64,000 bases of DNA from Flavilitoribacter nigricans DSM 23189 = NBRC 102662 (GTDB taxonomy: Bacteria; Bacteroidota; Bacteroidia; Chitinophagales; Saprospiraceae), in NCBI RefSeq assembly GCF_002646595.1, contig NZ_PDUD01000033.1, forward strand, positions 62,001-126,000, in the 5' to 3' direction. This document shows positions 44,134-52,950 of the stretch, one piece after another. Made by a program: the position numbers and the translations under genes. Position 1 is the stretch's first letter, and every line of letters begins with the position of its first letter. The notes under the pieces are model-generated. The model saw only the letters and a program-made list of their open reading frames with translations. It was not told the origin of the DNA and did not search any database.

Positions 44134-44931
44134 ATGGATCACATGTTATTTTTTTCCCGCTCTACCTTTTTCCTTGTTTCATTATTAAGTTTGTTTGCCT
44201 GCAAACCACAGCCGGAACCGGATCTTCGCATACTCACCTTCAACATTCACCACGGGGAAACCTATGACGGTAAAATGGATCTGGAAGCGATGGCGGAGGT
44301 CATCCGGTCGGTCAATCCCCACCTTGTCGCCCTGCAGGAAGTTGATGTCCATACTTCGCGGGTAAATGGCGTCAGCCAGATCGAGGTGCTGGCTGAATAC
44401 TGTGGGATGAATTCCTACTTCGCCAAGGCACTGGACTTCGGTGGTGGCGAATACGGTAACGGAGTCCTTTCGGTTTATCCTATCCTGTCGGCAACGACCC
44501 GCCAACTTCCCAGTTCGGCCGATCGGGAGCAAAGAGTAGCGGCCGACTGTCGGATCGCGCTGCCCGGAGATACGATCCGTTTCCTCAGTACCCATCTGGA
44601 TCATTTGTCGAAAAACCCGGATCGCCCGGCTCAGGCCCGGGCGCTGCTGGAGGCCTACCATAACGATCCCCTGCCTTCCATACTGGCGGGCGATCTCAAC
44701 GATCGGCCGGAAAGTGAGGCACTGGAGATCCTGCAGCAGTTCTGGACGCTTTCCGGCGCTCCGGACGATTTCACCACACCGGTGGAAAAGCCGGATCGAA
44801 AGATCGATTATATTCTTTACGCTCCGAAAAACGGCTGGCGGGTGATCAGTTCCCAGGTGCTGTCGGAGCCGGTCTCGGATCATCTGGCCGTATTTACGGT
44901 ATTGCGGAAGGTATCCGGCCCGGGCGTTTGA
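44134..44931 (+). CDS. Endonuclease/exonuclease/phosphatase (EEP) family lipoprotein
   Basis: This 265-aa protein has a lipoprotein signal (SLLSLFACKP). The EEP fold motifs are clear: LRILTFNIHHGETYDG, VNPHLVALQEVD with the metal-binding Glu, STHLDH, LAGDLNDRPES and the final SDHLAVFTVL with the catalytic His. Surface-exposed EEP proteins may be nucleases, sphingomyelinases or inositol phosphatases, so the substrate is open. It stands alone after the REP-like cluster. Confidence 0.9.
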   Translation: MDHMLFFSRSTFFLVSLLSLFACKPQPEPDLRILTFNIHHGETYDGKMDLEAMAEVIRSVNPHLVALQEVDVHTSRVNGVSQIEVLAEYCGMNSYFAKALDFGGGEYGNGVLSVYPILSATTRQLPSSADREQRVAADCRIALPGDTIRFLSTHLDHLSKNPDRPAQARALLEAYHNDPLPSILAGDLNDRPESEALEILQQFWTLSGAPDDFTTPVEKPDRKIDYILYAPKNGWRVISSQVLSEPVSDHLAVFTVLRKVSGPGV

Positions 44932-45328
44932 TGGCACACTAACGGATAATCTTTCAAAGTGGTCTCCCCGTCTTTCTCATTTTGTCCGATAGTTTGGTGC
45001 TAATTAGTCTAAGTTGCGATGCAACTTAGGTAGAGGGTTTCCCTATCGTTAAAATGGAACAAAATCGCTCATTTTAACGGTTGCAGTCTCTCTATGCTCT
45101 ACCATCTACTCTCTTCAATTCAAGTATCGCAACTTAAATTAATTAACAGTGGTCCGCAAGAATTTGAAAATCAATCTTATACTGGAAGTCCGTTAGGGAT
45201 TTCCGAAAGGGGCAAAAGAATTTCCAAAAATTCCGCTAAAAAATCTTTCCCACCTGGGTACATCCAGTGCCGCTCCAACACATCCTACTGAATACGTTAT
45301 CAAAACCGTTTCCAAAACCAAAGTAGAG
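44932..45328. other. Intergenic region with short inverted repeats
   Basis: This 397-bp AT-rich region has a perfect hairpin TAAGTTGC-GAT-GCAACTTA (45010-45028) and an inverted copy of its first part, ATCGCAACTTA, at 45126-45136. I see no gene. The repeat may be another REP-like unit. Confidence 0.45.
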
Positions 45329-46357
45329 ATGAAAGTTAGAGTTATTCAGTTACCCGCAAACAGTTACCTGTTACCGAATTTTGCCGGTCTTTCTGCCAAT
45401 GGCTGGAAATTGATCCTGGCATTACTGCTCCTGCTGGGGAGCACCCTTACTGCATCCGCCCAACCCAATAAGGTGGACGGTGCCCTGCACAGCTTCCTCA
45501 ATTCCGATTTCATGGTGAAGATGAACGATATGAAGATCGAAGCGGAGGCAGCGGTACGCGCCTTCAAGCAGCAAAGCACGAACCTGGACCCGAATGATGT
45601 GAAAAAAGTACGGGTAGGATATGACCAGACGGCCGCCCGTTTCAACCAGGTGCTGACCAATATTAAAGCAGATTTCCTAAACCCGAAAAAACTAAAATTC
45701 ATCAGCAAATTCCCCGATGACTACCTGAAAGGCCTGGAACTGGAACTGTACCAGCTTTCCGATTTCTACGCTGTGAATTTCCAGCAACCCCTGGCCGATG
45801 CCCAGGCGGAGAATGTGGACGGCGGCGCCGTTTTCCTGATCATTTCCGAATTGATCGGTCTGACTAAAGGCCTGTTCACCTACTTCGGGCAGATCCGGCA
45901 GAACTCCCGCCAGTACAACGAGGCTTACCTGCAGCAGCATTTTTATAAGCCCTACCGCATGCGCCTGTGGGATGAGGTCAATCAGGGTGGTTTCGACAGT
46001 TACAACAACTACAACAATAACAATTACTCCGATCCCACTTATATGAACACGCCGACCCAGGATATGACCCTGCCGGCTAACGAAGTGCCTTTTCCGGAGA
46101 TCAACTTACAATCCCTGGACAATCTTAACCAACAAGACCAGTACCAGCAAACCGACACTTATGACGAGTGGCTGGACACCAATGAAACGGACCCCAATCA
46201 GCAGAGTGATGCCTGGATGGAAGATCCCAACTTCCAACCGGGTTCCGCTCCTGCGGATTCCACAAACCTGAAAGTGGTACCCAATCAACAACCCCAAAGT
46301 ACCACTCCCGCTAAAACCCCCGCTAAGCCAAACGCTAAGAAAAAGAAAAACGGTTAA
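45329..46357 (+). CDS. Exported protein of unknown function with Asn/Gln-rich C-terminus
   Basis: This 342-aa protein has a signal peptide, with a long basic-hydrophobic start ending near TLTASAQ (residue 45). Residues about 50-200 are helical, with no recognisable domain (QNSRQYNEAYLQQHFYKPYRMRLWDEV). From about 215 on it is a low-complexity tail rich in Asn, Gln, Asp, Pro and Thr (YNNYNNNNYS), finishing KTPAKPNAKKKKNG. The tail looks disordered. I recognise no family. It is followed by two hairpins and lies upstream of another secreted protein. Confidence 0.7.
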   Translation: MKVRVIQLPANSYLLPNFAGLSANGWKLILALLLLLGSTLTASAQPNKVDGALHSFLNSDFMVKMNDMKIEAEAAVRAFKQQSTNLDPNDVKKVRVGYDQTAARFNQVLTNIKADFLNPKKLKFISKFPDDYLKGLELELYQLSDFYAVNFQQPLADAQAENVDGGAVFLIISELIGLTKGLFTYFGQIRQNSRQYNEAYLQQHFYKPYRMRLWDEVNQGGFDSYNNYNNNNYSDPTYMNTPTQDMTLPANEVPFPEINLQSLDNLNQQDQYQQTDTYDEWLDTNETDPNQQSDAWMEDPNFQPGSAPADSTNLKVVPNQQPQSTTPAKTPAKPNAKKKKNG

Positions 46358-46370
46358 CGGTATTCAGCAT

Positions 46371-46391
46371 CCGACGCCCGCACGGCGTCGG
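46371..46391 (+). terminator. First hairpin after the Asn/Gln-rich protein gene
   Basis: CCGACGCC (46371-46378) pairs with GGCGTCGG (46384-46391), an 8-bp perfect stem and 5-nt loop, 13 bp after the stop codon. It has no U-tract of its own; a stronger U-tract hairpin follows. Confidence 0.45.
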
Positions 46392-46464
46392 GTCTCCCTG
46401 ACCGAGACCTGAACACCCCAGTACCGAACACGAAAGGGTTTTTGATAGCGAGAGGCTTAGGCCT

Positions 46465-46502
46465 AAGGAGGGCTTCCGATTTGCCGGGAGTCCTCTTTTT
46501 TT
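46465..46502 (+). terminator. Intrinsic terminator with U-tract
   Basis: AAGGAGGGCTTCCG and CGGGAGTCCTCTT form an imperfect GC-rich stem around ATTTGC, directly followed by seven T (to 46502). It lies about 110 bp after the stop of the Asn/Gln-rich protein gene and insulates the next promoter. Confidence 0.6.
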
Positions 46503-46609
46503 GCCTCAGAGCGAAGGATAACGGCCGCTAAGGACCCACTTTGGGGCCGGCAACGTCCCCTTTATTGCATTTCCTGAATACTATTTCCCCACAATAGGTG
46601 GTTAAAGCT

Positions 46610-46617
46610 TAACTTTG
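46610..46617 (+). promoter_or_regulatory. -7 promoter box for the 532-aa secreted protein gene
   Basis: TAACTTTG matches TAnnTTTG and lies about 29 bp before the ATG at 46646, giving a short leader. A -33 TTG is not evident, so this is a partial match. Confidence 0.45.
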
Positions 46618-46645
46618 ATCTAAACTTTAAGCATTATTTGATCAC

Positions 46646-48244
46646 ATGAGTTGGAAGCATTTAGTTATCTGTCTTAATTTTCTGGTCCTTAGTACCTTTT
46701 CTTCGAATGCGCAACAGGATGTTCGTCCGGCCACCATCAACTGGGGTGAAGAACTCCGGGAGCCGGCCGGCACCACCATCGAGCGCATCATCACCGCCGG
46801 TTCGTGGGGCGCGTACGTCCTGCGGCGCAAAACTGGCAACACTTTCACCGGAGAACAATTGTTTGTGGAGCAATACGACGGCCGCATGCACCTGAAGCGT
46901 TCCCAGAAAGTGGACCTGCGCTATAAGGGCAAAAAACGGGAATTTGAAGACCTGATCTGGTCGAACGGCAAATTGTACCTCCTGACGAGTTTCAACAATG
47001 AAGCCAAAAAGAAAAATTATCTCTTTGCCCAGGAGCTGGATCGCCGGCTGTTGCCCAAGAAGAACCTGCAACTGATCGGAGAGATCGATACCCGGGATAA
47101 ATTCCGGGAAGGGGTCTTCGACGTAGCGGTGTCCCGCGATAGTTCAAAATTGCTGGTCTACAACCAGCTACCGTTCAAAAAGAACGAACCGGAGCGTTTC
47201 GCGCTGCGGGTATACGATGCGGATTTTCAGGAGATATGGATGCAGGACATAACCCTGCCTTACGGTGACGGCAATTTCTCCATTGAGGAATACCGCGTCG
47301 ACCGGGATGGGAATGTCTATTTGCTCGGTGTCATCTACGAAGACCGTACCCGGGTACGCCGCAACGGCAAACCTACCTACAATTATACCATACTGGCCTA
47401 TACCGATAAAGGCGAGCGGGCCCAGGAATACCGCATCGACCTCGAGGATCAGTTCATTACCGACCTGACCGTTCGGGTAGGCAACGACGGCAACCTCGTC
47501 TGTGCCGGTTTCTATTCCAACAAAGGCACCTACAGCATCAAGGGGACCTGTTTCTTCCAACTGGACGTCAATACCAAGGAGATCGTTCACCTGAACCTGA
47601 TGTCCTTCGATTTTGAGTTCCGGACGGAATACATGTCCGAGGGCCGGAAAGATCGCCTGGAGCGGGCCGAAGTGCAGGGCAATACGAACCGAACACCCGA
47701 ACTATACCGCTACTCGCTGGATAACCTCATTCTGCGGAGCGACGGCGGAGCGGTGCTGGTAGCGGAGCAGTACTACGTTTTCCAGCAGTCTTATCGCTAC
47801 TGGGACGGGACGCTGCGGTATGACAACTTCTACAACTACAACGATATCATTGTGGTCAATATCCAGCCGGACGGCGTGATCGAATGGACCACCCGCATCC
47901 CGAAACGGCAGGAAACCATGAACGACGGCGGCTATTATTCCTCCTACGCCATGGCCACCGTCCGGGATCGCTTTTACTTCGTTTACAACGATAACAGCCG
48001 GAATTATCAGGCCAACCGCAACGGAAACCGCCGCTACCTGTATAATTTCAACGGCCGATATTCAGTTGTAGTAGTATCGGAGATCACCCGGGACGGGCAG
48101 TTGAATACCTTCCCCCTGTTCACTAACCGCGATGCCGATGTGATCACCCGCCCGAAGATCTGCCGGCAAACCGGTAGCCGCCGGATGATGGTCTACGGCG
48201 AACAGGGTCGGAACTATCGTTTTGCAAATCTAGAATTTGAGTAA
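46646..48244 (+). CDS. Secreted beta-propeller-like protein of unknown function
   Basis: This 532-aa protein has a signal peptide (to about residue 23, SSNAQQDV). The rest is almost all beta with repeated aromatic and W/Y-D-x-D patterns, for example LIWSNGKLYLLTSFNNE, VDRDGNVYLLGVIYED and VGNDGNLVCAGFYSN. This suggests a WD40/NHL-like propeller, but no blade signature is exact. Similar proteins occur widely in Bacteroidota without assigned function. It lies upstream of purN but with a hairpin in between, so it is probably a separate unit. Confidence 0.65.
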   Translation: MSWKHLVICLNFLVLSTFSSNAQQDVRPATINWGEELREPAGTTIERIITAGSWGAYVLRRKTGNTFTGEQLFVEQYDGRMHLKRSQKVDLRYKGKKREFEDLIWSNGKLYLLTSFNNEAKKKNYLFAQELDRRLLPKKNLQLIGEIDTRDKFREGVFDVAVSRDSSKLLVYNQLPFKKNEPERFALRVYDADFQEIWMQDITLPYGDGNFSIEEYRVDRDGNVYLLGVIYEDRTRVRRNGKPTYNYTILAYTDKGERAQEYRIDLEDQFITDLTVRVGNDGNLVCAGFYSNKGTYSIKGTCFFQLDVNTKEIVHLNLMSFDFEFRTEYMSEGRKDRLERAEVQGNTNRTPELYRYSLDNLILRSDGGAVLVAEQYYVFQQSYRYWDGTLRYDNFYNYNDIIVVNIQPDGVIEWTTRIPKRQETMNDGGYYSSYAMATVRDRFYFVYNDNSRNYQANRNGNRRYLYNFNGRYSVVVVSEITRDGQLNTFPLFTNRDADVITRPKICRQTGSRRMMVYGEQGRNYRFANLEFE

Positions 48245-48246
48245 AT

Positions 48247-48286
48247 CCGACTTCCAGTCGAATAAGCACAGCCGGCCGGAAGTCGG
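48247..48286 (+). terminator. Hairpin between the 532-aa gene and purN
   Basis: CCGACTTCC (48247-48255) pairs perfectly with GGAAGTCGG (48278-48286) across a 22-nt loop. It has no long U-tract but lies right after the stop codon. Confidence 0.4.
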
Positions 48287-48305
48287 CTCTACAGACTACT
48301 AACAT

Positions 48306-48881
48306 ATGCACCGAATTGCCATATTTGCGTCGGGTACCGGAAGTAATGCCCGCAAAATCATTGAATATTTTAAAAATAAAACGGATATTACGGTAAGTTT
48401 GGTCCTGTCCAATAAAGCGAACGCCCCCGTCCTGGATATGGCGCGGGACCACGGAATAGACACACTTACGCTTACCCGCAAAGAGTTTTATGAGACCGAG
48501 CATCTTTTAGCTCAGCTACACCAACACGCGATCGATTTCATCGTACTGGCCGGTTTTTTGTGGTTGGTACCGTCCTATCTGGTGCGGGCCTACCCGCAGA
48601 AGATCGTCAATATCCATCCGGCCCTTTTGCCCAAATACGGTGGCAAGGGGATGTACGGTCACTGGGTACACGAGGCCGTGAAGGCGGCCGCAGAACCGGA
48701 AAGCGGCATGACCATCCATTTCGTTAATGAGGCTTACGACGAAGGAGCCATCATTTTTCAATCGAGTTGCCGACTGGATCCGGAAGACGATCCGGAAACG
48801 ATCGCGAAAAAGGTACTCCGGCTGGAGCACGAACATTTTGCTCCGGTCATAGAACAACTTATTTTAAAACAAGAACGTTGA
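48306..48881 (+). CDS. purN: Phosphoribosylglycinamide formyltransferase
   Basis: This 191-aa enzyme transfers the formyl group of 10-formyl-tetrahydrofolate to GAR, the third step of purine synthesis. The GAR transformylase features are visible: the phosphate loop FASGTGSNARKII near the start, the catalytic Asn102 and His104 in VNIHPALLPKYGGKGMYG and Asp145 in NEAYDEGAII. Length is normal. It is followed closely by the TPR/propeller gene with which it may share a transcript, though the two have no obvious link in function. Confidence 0.95.
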   Translation: MHRIAIFASGTGSNARKIIEYFKNKTDITVSLVLSNKANAPVLDMARDHGIDTLTLTRKEFYETEHLLAQLHQHAIDFIVLAGFLWLVPSYLVRAYPQKIVNIHPALLPKYGGKGMYGHWVHEAVKAAAEPESGMTIHFVNEAYDEGAIIFQSSCRLDPEDDPETIAKKVLRLEHEHFAPVIEQLILKQER

Positions 48882-48914
48882 ATGTGCTATATGTGCGATA
48901 AAAAATTCCCAATT

Positions 48915-50963
48915 ATGATAAGGCATTTGATAATCATGTCGATGGCATTGCTACTGTGCACCGGGCTGTTTGCCCAGAAGTCAATGAGCTGGAAAAAGCA
49001 TAGAAAACTGGCCGAAGACCTGATGGAACAGGGAGAGTATTACGAGGCCGCCCAGAACTTTGAAGCAGCCTGGGAGCAAAAGAACAAAAAAACAGAACTG
49101 ATCTATCAGGCAGCGGAAGCCTATTACCTGGTAAATGACTACCGGGCGGCGGCTGCGGCCTACCAACATGTTTCCGACCGGCAGGATCTCGATCCGGTGA
49201 TCGGACTGAAATACGCCCGGAGTCTGAAGCAGGACGGACAGTACGACAAAGCCATCGCGGCTTTCGAAGCGGTGTCTGCCACCTATACCGGACAGGATAA
49301 AGTGATCCTCGAGGACATTATAAAGATGGAGATCCAGGGAGCGGAAATGGCCGGACAACTGGCCGCCCGCCAGGATCGGAACATGGACCTGAAATACCCC
49401 GGTAGTTCCATCAACTCAGACGAAGAGGACTTCGCCCCTTATCCCGTAACGCCGGATCTGCTGTATTTCTCCTCCAGTAAAGGTGGTAAAGCCCGGATCT
49501 ATTCTTCCCAGCGCCAGGGCATTGCCTGGAGCCAGGCGGATATCCCCGGCAACTTCCCGGTGATCCAGAATGGTCAGTACGCCAATGGTTCACTCAGTCC
49601 GAACGGCGATCGTTTCTACTTTACGATCTGCAATGACAGTCGCGGATGGGATCAGCTGAAGACCCGCTGCGAACTGTTCGTGATCAAGAGAGAAGGTACC
49701 AACTGGACCCAACCGGAGCGCCTGCCGGATTACATCAATATGGACGGCGTGACGGCTACCATGCCGCACGTGGTGCACATCGGCGGTCGCGAGATCATCT
49801 ATTACTCCTCGAATCGCGAAGGCGGCCGGGGCGGAATGGATATCTGGTACGTGGTACGCGACCTGGGCCGCAACGATAACGATTTTACCTTCCCCGTTAA
49901 CCTGGGGCCGGTAGTCAATACGCTGGGTGAAGAGATCACGCCGTTTTACGATCAGGAAGAAGGTACGCTGTACTTCGCCTCCAACGGACATCCTTCCGTC
50001 GGCGGTTTCGACGTATTCCGCAGCCTGGGTGAAGAAGTGAACTGGACGATTCCCGAAAACGCCGGTTTGCCGGTCAACTCCAGCGCCAATGATTACGGTT
50101 TTATCATCAACCGTTCCCACACTGGCGGTTTCGTGGTGTCCAACCGGCCGTTTGGCGGCGATAAGAACAATACCCGCAATGCGGATATTTTCGAATTCAA
50201 TATCGGCGGCAATCGCCTGACCCTGAAAGGCAACGTTTACGATCAGGAAAACGGCGAACTGCTCGACAATATCAGCGTGACCCTCTACCAGTTGTTTGAA
50301 GACGGTACCGAAAATATGCTGATCACCAAGGACTTTTCCAGTGGCAGCTATCTGTTTGAATTATTGCCGGACCGCCAGTTCCGCGTAGAGGTCGGCCGCA
50401 ATGGCTACGTGCCGCAGACGTACTCCTTCATTACCAATGATCCGGCTAATATGACCTACGGTCAGCCCATTTACCTGAGTGCCGGCGAGGTAGGTTTACC
50501 GCCTGCCACCAATCCGGGTACTACTCCGATCAATCCGCCGGTGGCGAATAACGATCCGGACGATTCCGGATTTGGGAACAACAATAATTCAAATGTGATC
50601 GAGAGCAATCCGCCCGTGACCATCAACAACAGCGGAGAGGTATATACGGCTCGGGGTACTTCCGCCAGAGATGATCTGGAGTACACTTCCACGGCTCCCC
50701 AGCACAGTGGGACTTACTACAAGATCCAGCTGGTGGCGCTGTCCCGTTTCGATCCCAACAACTCCAAGCTGGATGCCGTGCGCGGCATCGGCCGTATCGA
50801 CACCGAAGAGATCGTCAATAGCGGTCTGACCCGCATCCTGCTGGCGGATTTCTTCACCGAATCGGAAGCCAAAGCGGCACTGCGCAGTGCCCGTGACACC
50901 TTTTCCAGTGCCTATATCGTCAAATACGAAGATGGTATCCGCTACGGGAAAGTAAGACTTTAA
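48915..50963 (+). CDS. PorE-like TPR/beta-propeller protein ending in a SPOR-like domain
   Basis: I start at ATG 48915 (MIRHLIIMSMALLLCTGLFAQ), giving 682 residues; an upstream ATG at 48882 would precede the signal. Residues about 25-150 are TPR-like helices (AQNFEAAWEQ, IYQAAEAYYLVNDYRAAAAAYQHV). Residues about 165-425 are a PD40-type propeller (LYFSSSKGGKARIY, YYSSNREGGRGGMDIWYV, LYFASNGHPSVGGFDVF). Then follows a CNA/carboxypeptidase-regulatory-like domain (about 440-530), a low-complexity linker and a C-terminal SPOR-like domain of about 75 residues (YYKIQLVALSRFDP, GIGRIDTEEI, YIVKYEDGIRYGKV). T9SS PorE has an OmpA-type domain in the last position. The SPOR fold also binds peptidoglycan. 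Confidence 0.85.
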   Translation: MIRHLIIMSMALLLCTGLFAQKSMSWKKHRKLAEDLMEQGEYYEAAQNFEAAWEQKNKKTELIYQAAEAYYLVNDYRAAAAAYQHVSDRQDLDPVIGLKYARSLKQDGQYDKAIAAFEAVSATYTGQDKVILEDIIKMEIQGAEMAGQLAARQDRNMDLKYPGSSINSDEEDFAPYPVTPDLLYFSSSKGGKARIYSSQRQGIAWSQADIPGNFPVIQNGQYANGSLSPNGDRFYFTICNDSRGWDQLKTRCELFVIKREGTNWTQPERLPDYINMDGVTATMPHVVHIGGREIIYYSSNREGGRGGMDIWYVVRDLGRNDNDFTFPVNLGPVVNTLGEEITPFYDQEEGTLYFASNGHPSVGGFDVFRSLGEEVNWTIPENAGLPVNSSANDYGFIINRSHTGGFVVSNRPFGGDKNNTRNADIFEFNIGGNRLTLKGNVYDQENGELLDNISVTLYQLFEDGTENMLITKDFSSGSYLFELLPDRQFRVEVGRNGYVPQTYSFITNDPANMTYGQPIYLSAGEVGLPPATNPGTTPINPPVANNDPDDSGFGNNNNSNVIESNPPVTINNSGEVYTARGTSARDDLEYTSTAPQHSGTYYKIQLVALSRFDPNNSKLDAVRGIGRIDTEEIVNSGLTRILLADFFTESEAKAALRSARDTFSSAYIVKYEDGIRYGKVRL

Positions 50964-50969
50964 GGAGTG

Positions 50970-51001
50970 TGCGATGCCGGGATATATGTTCCGGCATCGC
51001 A
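50970..51001 (+). terminator. Hairpin after the TPR/propeller gene
   Basis: TGCGATGCCGG (50970-50980) and CCGGCATCGCA (50991-51001) form an 11-bp perfect stem with a 10-nt loop, starting 6 bp after the stop. No U-tract follows, so it may be a terminator aided by Rho or a 3' end stabiliser. Confidence 0.5.
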
Positions 51002-51093
51002 GCCTCCAACGCTTATATCCTTTCTGGGTACAAAACCCGCCTGCCTGACACATTTAGGGGACAAGGTCTCTTTCATCACCTAAATTCTGTCAG

Positions 51094-51726
51094 ATGAAAT
51101 CAATCCTCTACCTTTTACTCTGCTTATTTTTTGGTTACCTGGCTTCGGTTGAGGCGCAGGTCAGTTCCAGTTTCGCCGATCATTCCGACCGGTGGACGAT
51201 CATTCCCGCTCAAACGCAGGTGCAGTACCAGTCCGGAGGTCCGACGAACGGATACATTTTCGGATCGGATTTTTTGCTGCCGGATCAGGCGATCAACTGG
51301 TTTTTTTCCGCTCCGGCCAAATACGCCGGTAATCTTACCGCCTATTATCAAGGAGTGCTCGCTTTTCGGCTCAAATTGCTGCGTCCGGGAGACGGCCCGC
51401 TGCCCGCTCATTACGATGTGGTGATCGTCGGTGGCAAGGGTGAAGCCCTGGTCTATAAGCTCCCCAACAGCCCGGGAACGCAGTGGACGCCTTACCGCAT
51501 CGGATTGCGACCGGATGATCCGAACTGGCGCGTAGTGCCCCAAAATACGCTGGCCGTAAATTCGACCGCGGCCCCGGTCTACCAGGCCAACTGGCCCAAG
51601 CCCAATGCCCGCCAGTTCTACGGCATTCTGACCAATGTTCGCAGTCTGCATATCCGCGGAGAACACGTCACTGGGGATGACGGTTGTGCGCTCGACGAAG
51701 TCTATCTGGGTAAACCTAATTTTTGA
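51094..51726 (+). CDS. Secreted laminin-B-domain protein
   Basis: This 210-aa protein has a signal peptide (to about residue 21, ASVEAQ). The remainder is a single laminin IV type A (laminin B) domain: GGPTNGYIFGSDFLLPDQAINWFFSAP-like opening, then KYAGNLTAYYQGVLAFRLKLL and the end LTNVRSLHIRGEHVTGDDGCALDEVYL. In animals this domain is part of laminins and perlecan; in bacteria it occurs in single-domain secreted proteins whose ligand is unknown. Its 3' end overlaps the opposite-strand desulfhydrase gene by 25 bp. Confidence 0.85.
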   Translation: MKSILYLLLCLFFGYLASVEAQVSSSFADHSDRWTIIPAQTQVQYQSGGPTNGYIFGSDFLLPDQAINWFFSAPAKYAGNLTAYYQGVLAFRLKLLRPGDGPLPAHYDVVIVGGKGEALVYKLPNSPGTQWTPYRIGLRPDDPNWRVVPQNTLAVNSTAAPVYQANWPKPNARQFYGILTNVRSLHIRGEHVTGDDGCALDEVYLGKPNF

Positions 51727-52643
51727 TCCATACTTTCATTCCATCCCTGCAGGCCCCCCGAATGGACCACTACTATCCTGCTGCCCTTCGGGAAAACGCC
51801 TTTTCCGATCAGGTCCAGTATACCGTAAAATAATTTGCAGGTGTAGACCGGATCCAGCCGGATCCCATGCTCCCGTTCGAACTCCCGGGTAAACGCCCGG
51901 AGTTCGGGCGGGAATCTGGCGTAGCCTCCGAAATGATAATCCGTAAATACCTGCCAGTTGGTCAGATCGTCGTCCTGGCCCAGTAATCTTCTGATCTCTT
52001 TTTCCATCCAGTTGCCCTTTAGAGCCGAAACGCCCAGTACCCGGCTGCGGCGGATACAGCCCCGGATGATACCGGCCATAGTGCCGCCGGTGCCGCAGGC
52101 TACCGCCAGGTAATCGGGCAGGCTGCCGAGCTGTTGCCTGATCTCGGTGACGAGTTCTTCACAGCCCCGGAGTGCCAATTCGTTGGTGCCGCCTTCCGGT
52201 AGGACGTAACTGGCACCGAAGCGGTCGAGCAGCGATCGCAATATTTCCGGCTGATCCTTTTTTCGGTAAGTATCGCGATCCAGGTAATGCAGGTGCATGC
52301 CGTCCGCCGTAGCCTGGGCGAGGGTGGGGTTGAGCGGCTCGTGCGCTTCGCCCCGGATCACTCCGACCGTCCGGAAGCCATACCGTTTGCCCGCCCGCGC
52401 CACCGCAGCGATGTGATTGCTATAGGCTCCTCCAAAAGTGAGCAGCTGGGATTGCTGAGCTTCCCGGGCCGCCTGTAGGTTGTATTTCAGCTTACGCACT
52501 TTGTTGCCACAGAAACGGTCGTCTCCGGCAGGCTGCAGGAGGTCGTCGCGTTTCACCAACAATTCAATAGCGTGCTGGTCCAGTACTTCCGCCCAAATCT
52601 CCTGGATCGGGCTGGGAGGGTGATTTTGGAATACATCGTGCAT
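51702..52643 (-). CDS. PLP-dependent D-cysteine desulfhydrase / ACC deaminase homologue
   Basis: This 313-aa enzyme belongs to the tryptophan-synthase-beta (fold II) PLP family. The phosphate-coordinating stretch and Schiff-base lysine are seen in CGNKVRKLKYNL (Lys48), with GGAYSNHIAAVA next and the PLP phosphate loop ACGTGGTMAGII. The product could be D-cysteine desulfhydrase, which yields pyruvate, sulfide and ammonia, or 1-aminocyclopropane-1-carboxylate deaminase; the two cannot be told apart by motif alone. The overlap of 25 bp with the laminin-B gene is tail-to-tail. Confidence 0.88.
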   Translation of the reverse strand: MHDVFQNHPPSPIQEIWAEVLDQHAIELLVKRDDLLQPAGDDRFCGNKVRKLKYNLQAAREAQQSQLLTFGGAYSNHIAAVARAGKRYGFRTVGVIRGEAHEPLNPTLAQATADGMHLHYLDRDTYRKKDQPEILRSLLDRFGASYVLPEGGTNELALRGCEELVTEIRQQLGSLPDYLAVACGTGGTMAGIIRGCIRRSRVLGVSALKGNWMEKEIRRLLGQDDDLTNWQVFTDYHFGGYARFPPELRAFTREFEREHGIRLDPVYTCKLFYGILDLIGKGVFPKGSRIVVVHSGGLQGWNESMDQKLGLPR

Positions 52644-52815
52644 AGCGGGAGCAAGATAAGGGTTTTAGCAGGCTGTTCCGGCTCATTCTACGATTGACCG
52701 CAGGGTGAGCGGCGGAAAAGTTGTGTGTAAACAAATTGCAGATACCTGAAGTAAGTAAATGTGTAACTTTTTTGATTACAAATTGTATTATTTTTAAAAA
52801 TAATCAACAAAAAAC

Positions 52816-52847
52816 TTGACTAATAGCCATCAAAATAGTTATATTTG
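52816..52847 (+). promoter_or_regulatory. Promoter of the PARP operon
   Basis: TTG (52816-52818) and TATATTTG (52840-52847) lie 21 nt apart and match the Bacteroidota -33/-7 consensus. They lie in an AT-rich stretch that differs from its surroundings. A start near 52854 would give a leader of about 155 nt before the PARP ATG. Confidence 0.65.
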
Positions 52848-52867
52848 ACCTGTAATTCATTTGTATG

Positions 52868-52882
52868 TTCGCAATTTGCGAA
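52868..52882. promoter_or_regulatory. Palindromic operator candidate in the PARP leader
   Basis: TTCGCAATTTGCGAA is a 15-bp perfect palindrome centred about 20 nt after the predicted transcription start. Such a position fits a repressor site. It also sits inside a 10-codon frame (52865-52897, ATG to TAG), so a leader peptide is an alternative. Confidence 0.45.
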
Positions 52883-52924
52883 GAGTTAGTAAGTTAGACC
52901 TTGTTTTGAGTAAGTGTGGATTAT

Positions 52925-52950
52925 GGAGAGGTGATCAGCCTCTCCTTTTT
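52925..52950 (+). terminator. Terminator-like hairpin in the PARP leader
   Basis: GGAGAGG (52925-52931) and CCTCTCC (52939-52945) form a 7-bp GC-rich stem around TGATCAG, followed by five T (52946-52950). It lies downstream of the promoter and about 60 bp before the PARP ATG, the position of an attenuator. Confidence 0.5.

Noticed and set aside
45094-45291. 65-codon frame before the Asn/Gln-rich protein
   Set aside because: It runs through inverted repeats and has no sign of selection as a protein.
52865-52897. 10-codon leader peptide before PARP
   Set aside because: Not called as a gene because it has no run of regulatory codons, and the palindrome inside it explains its sequence as well.
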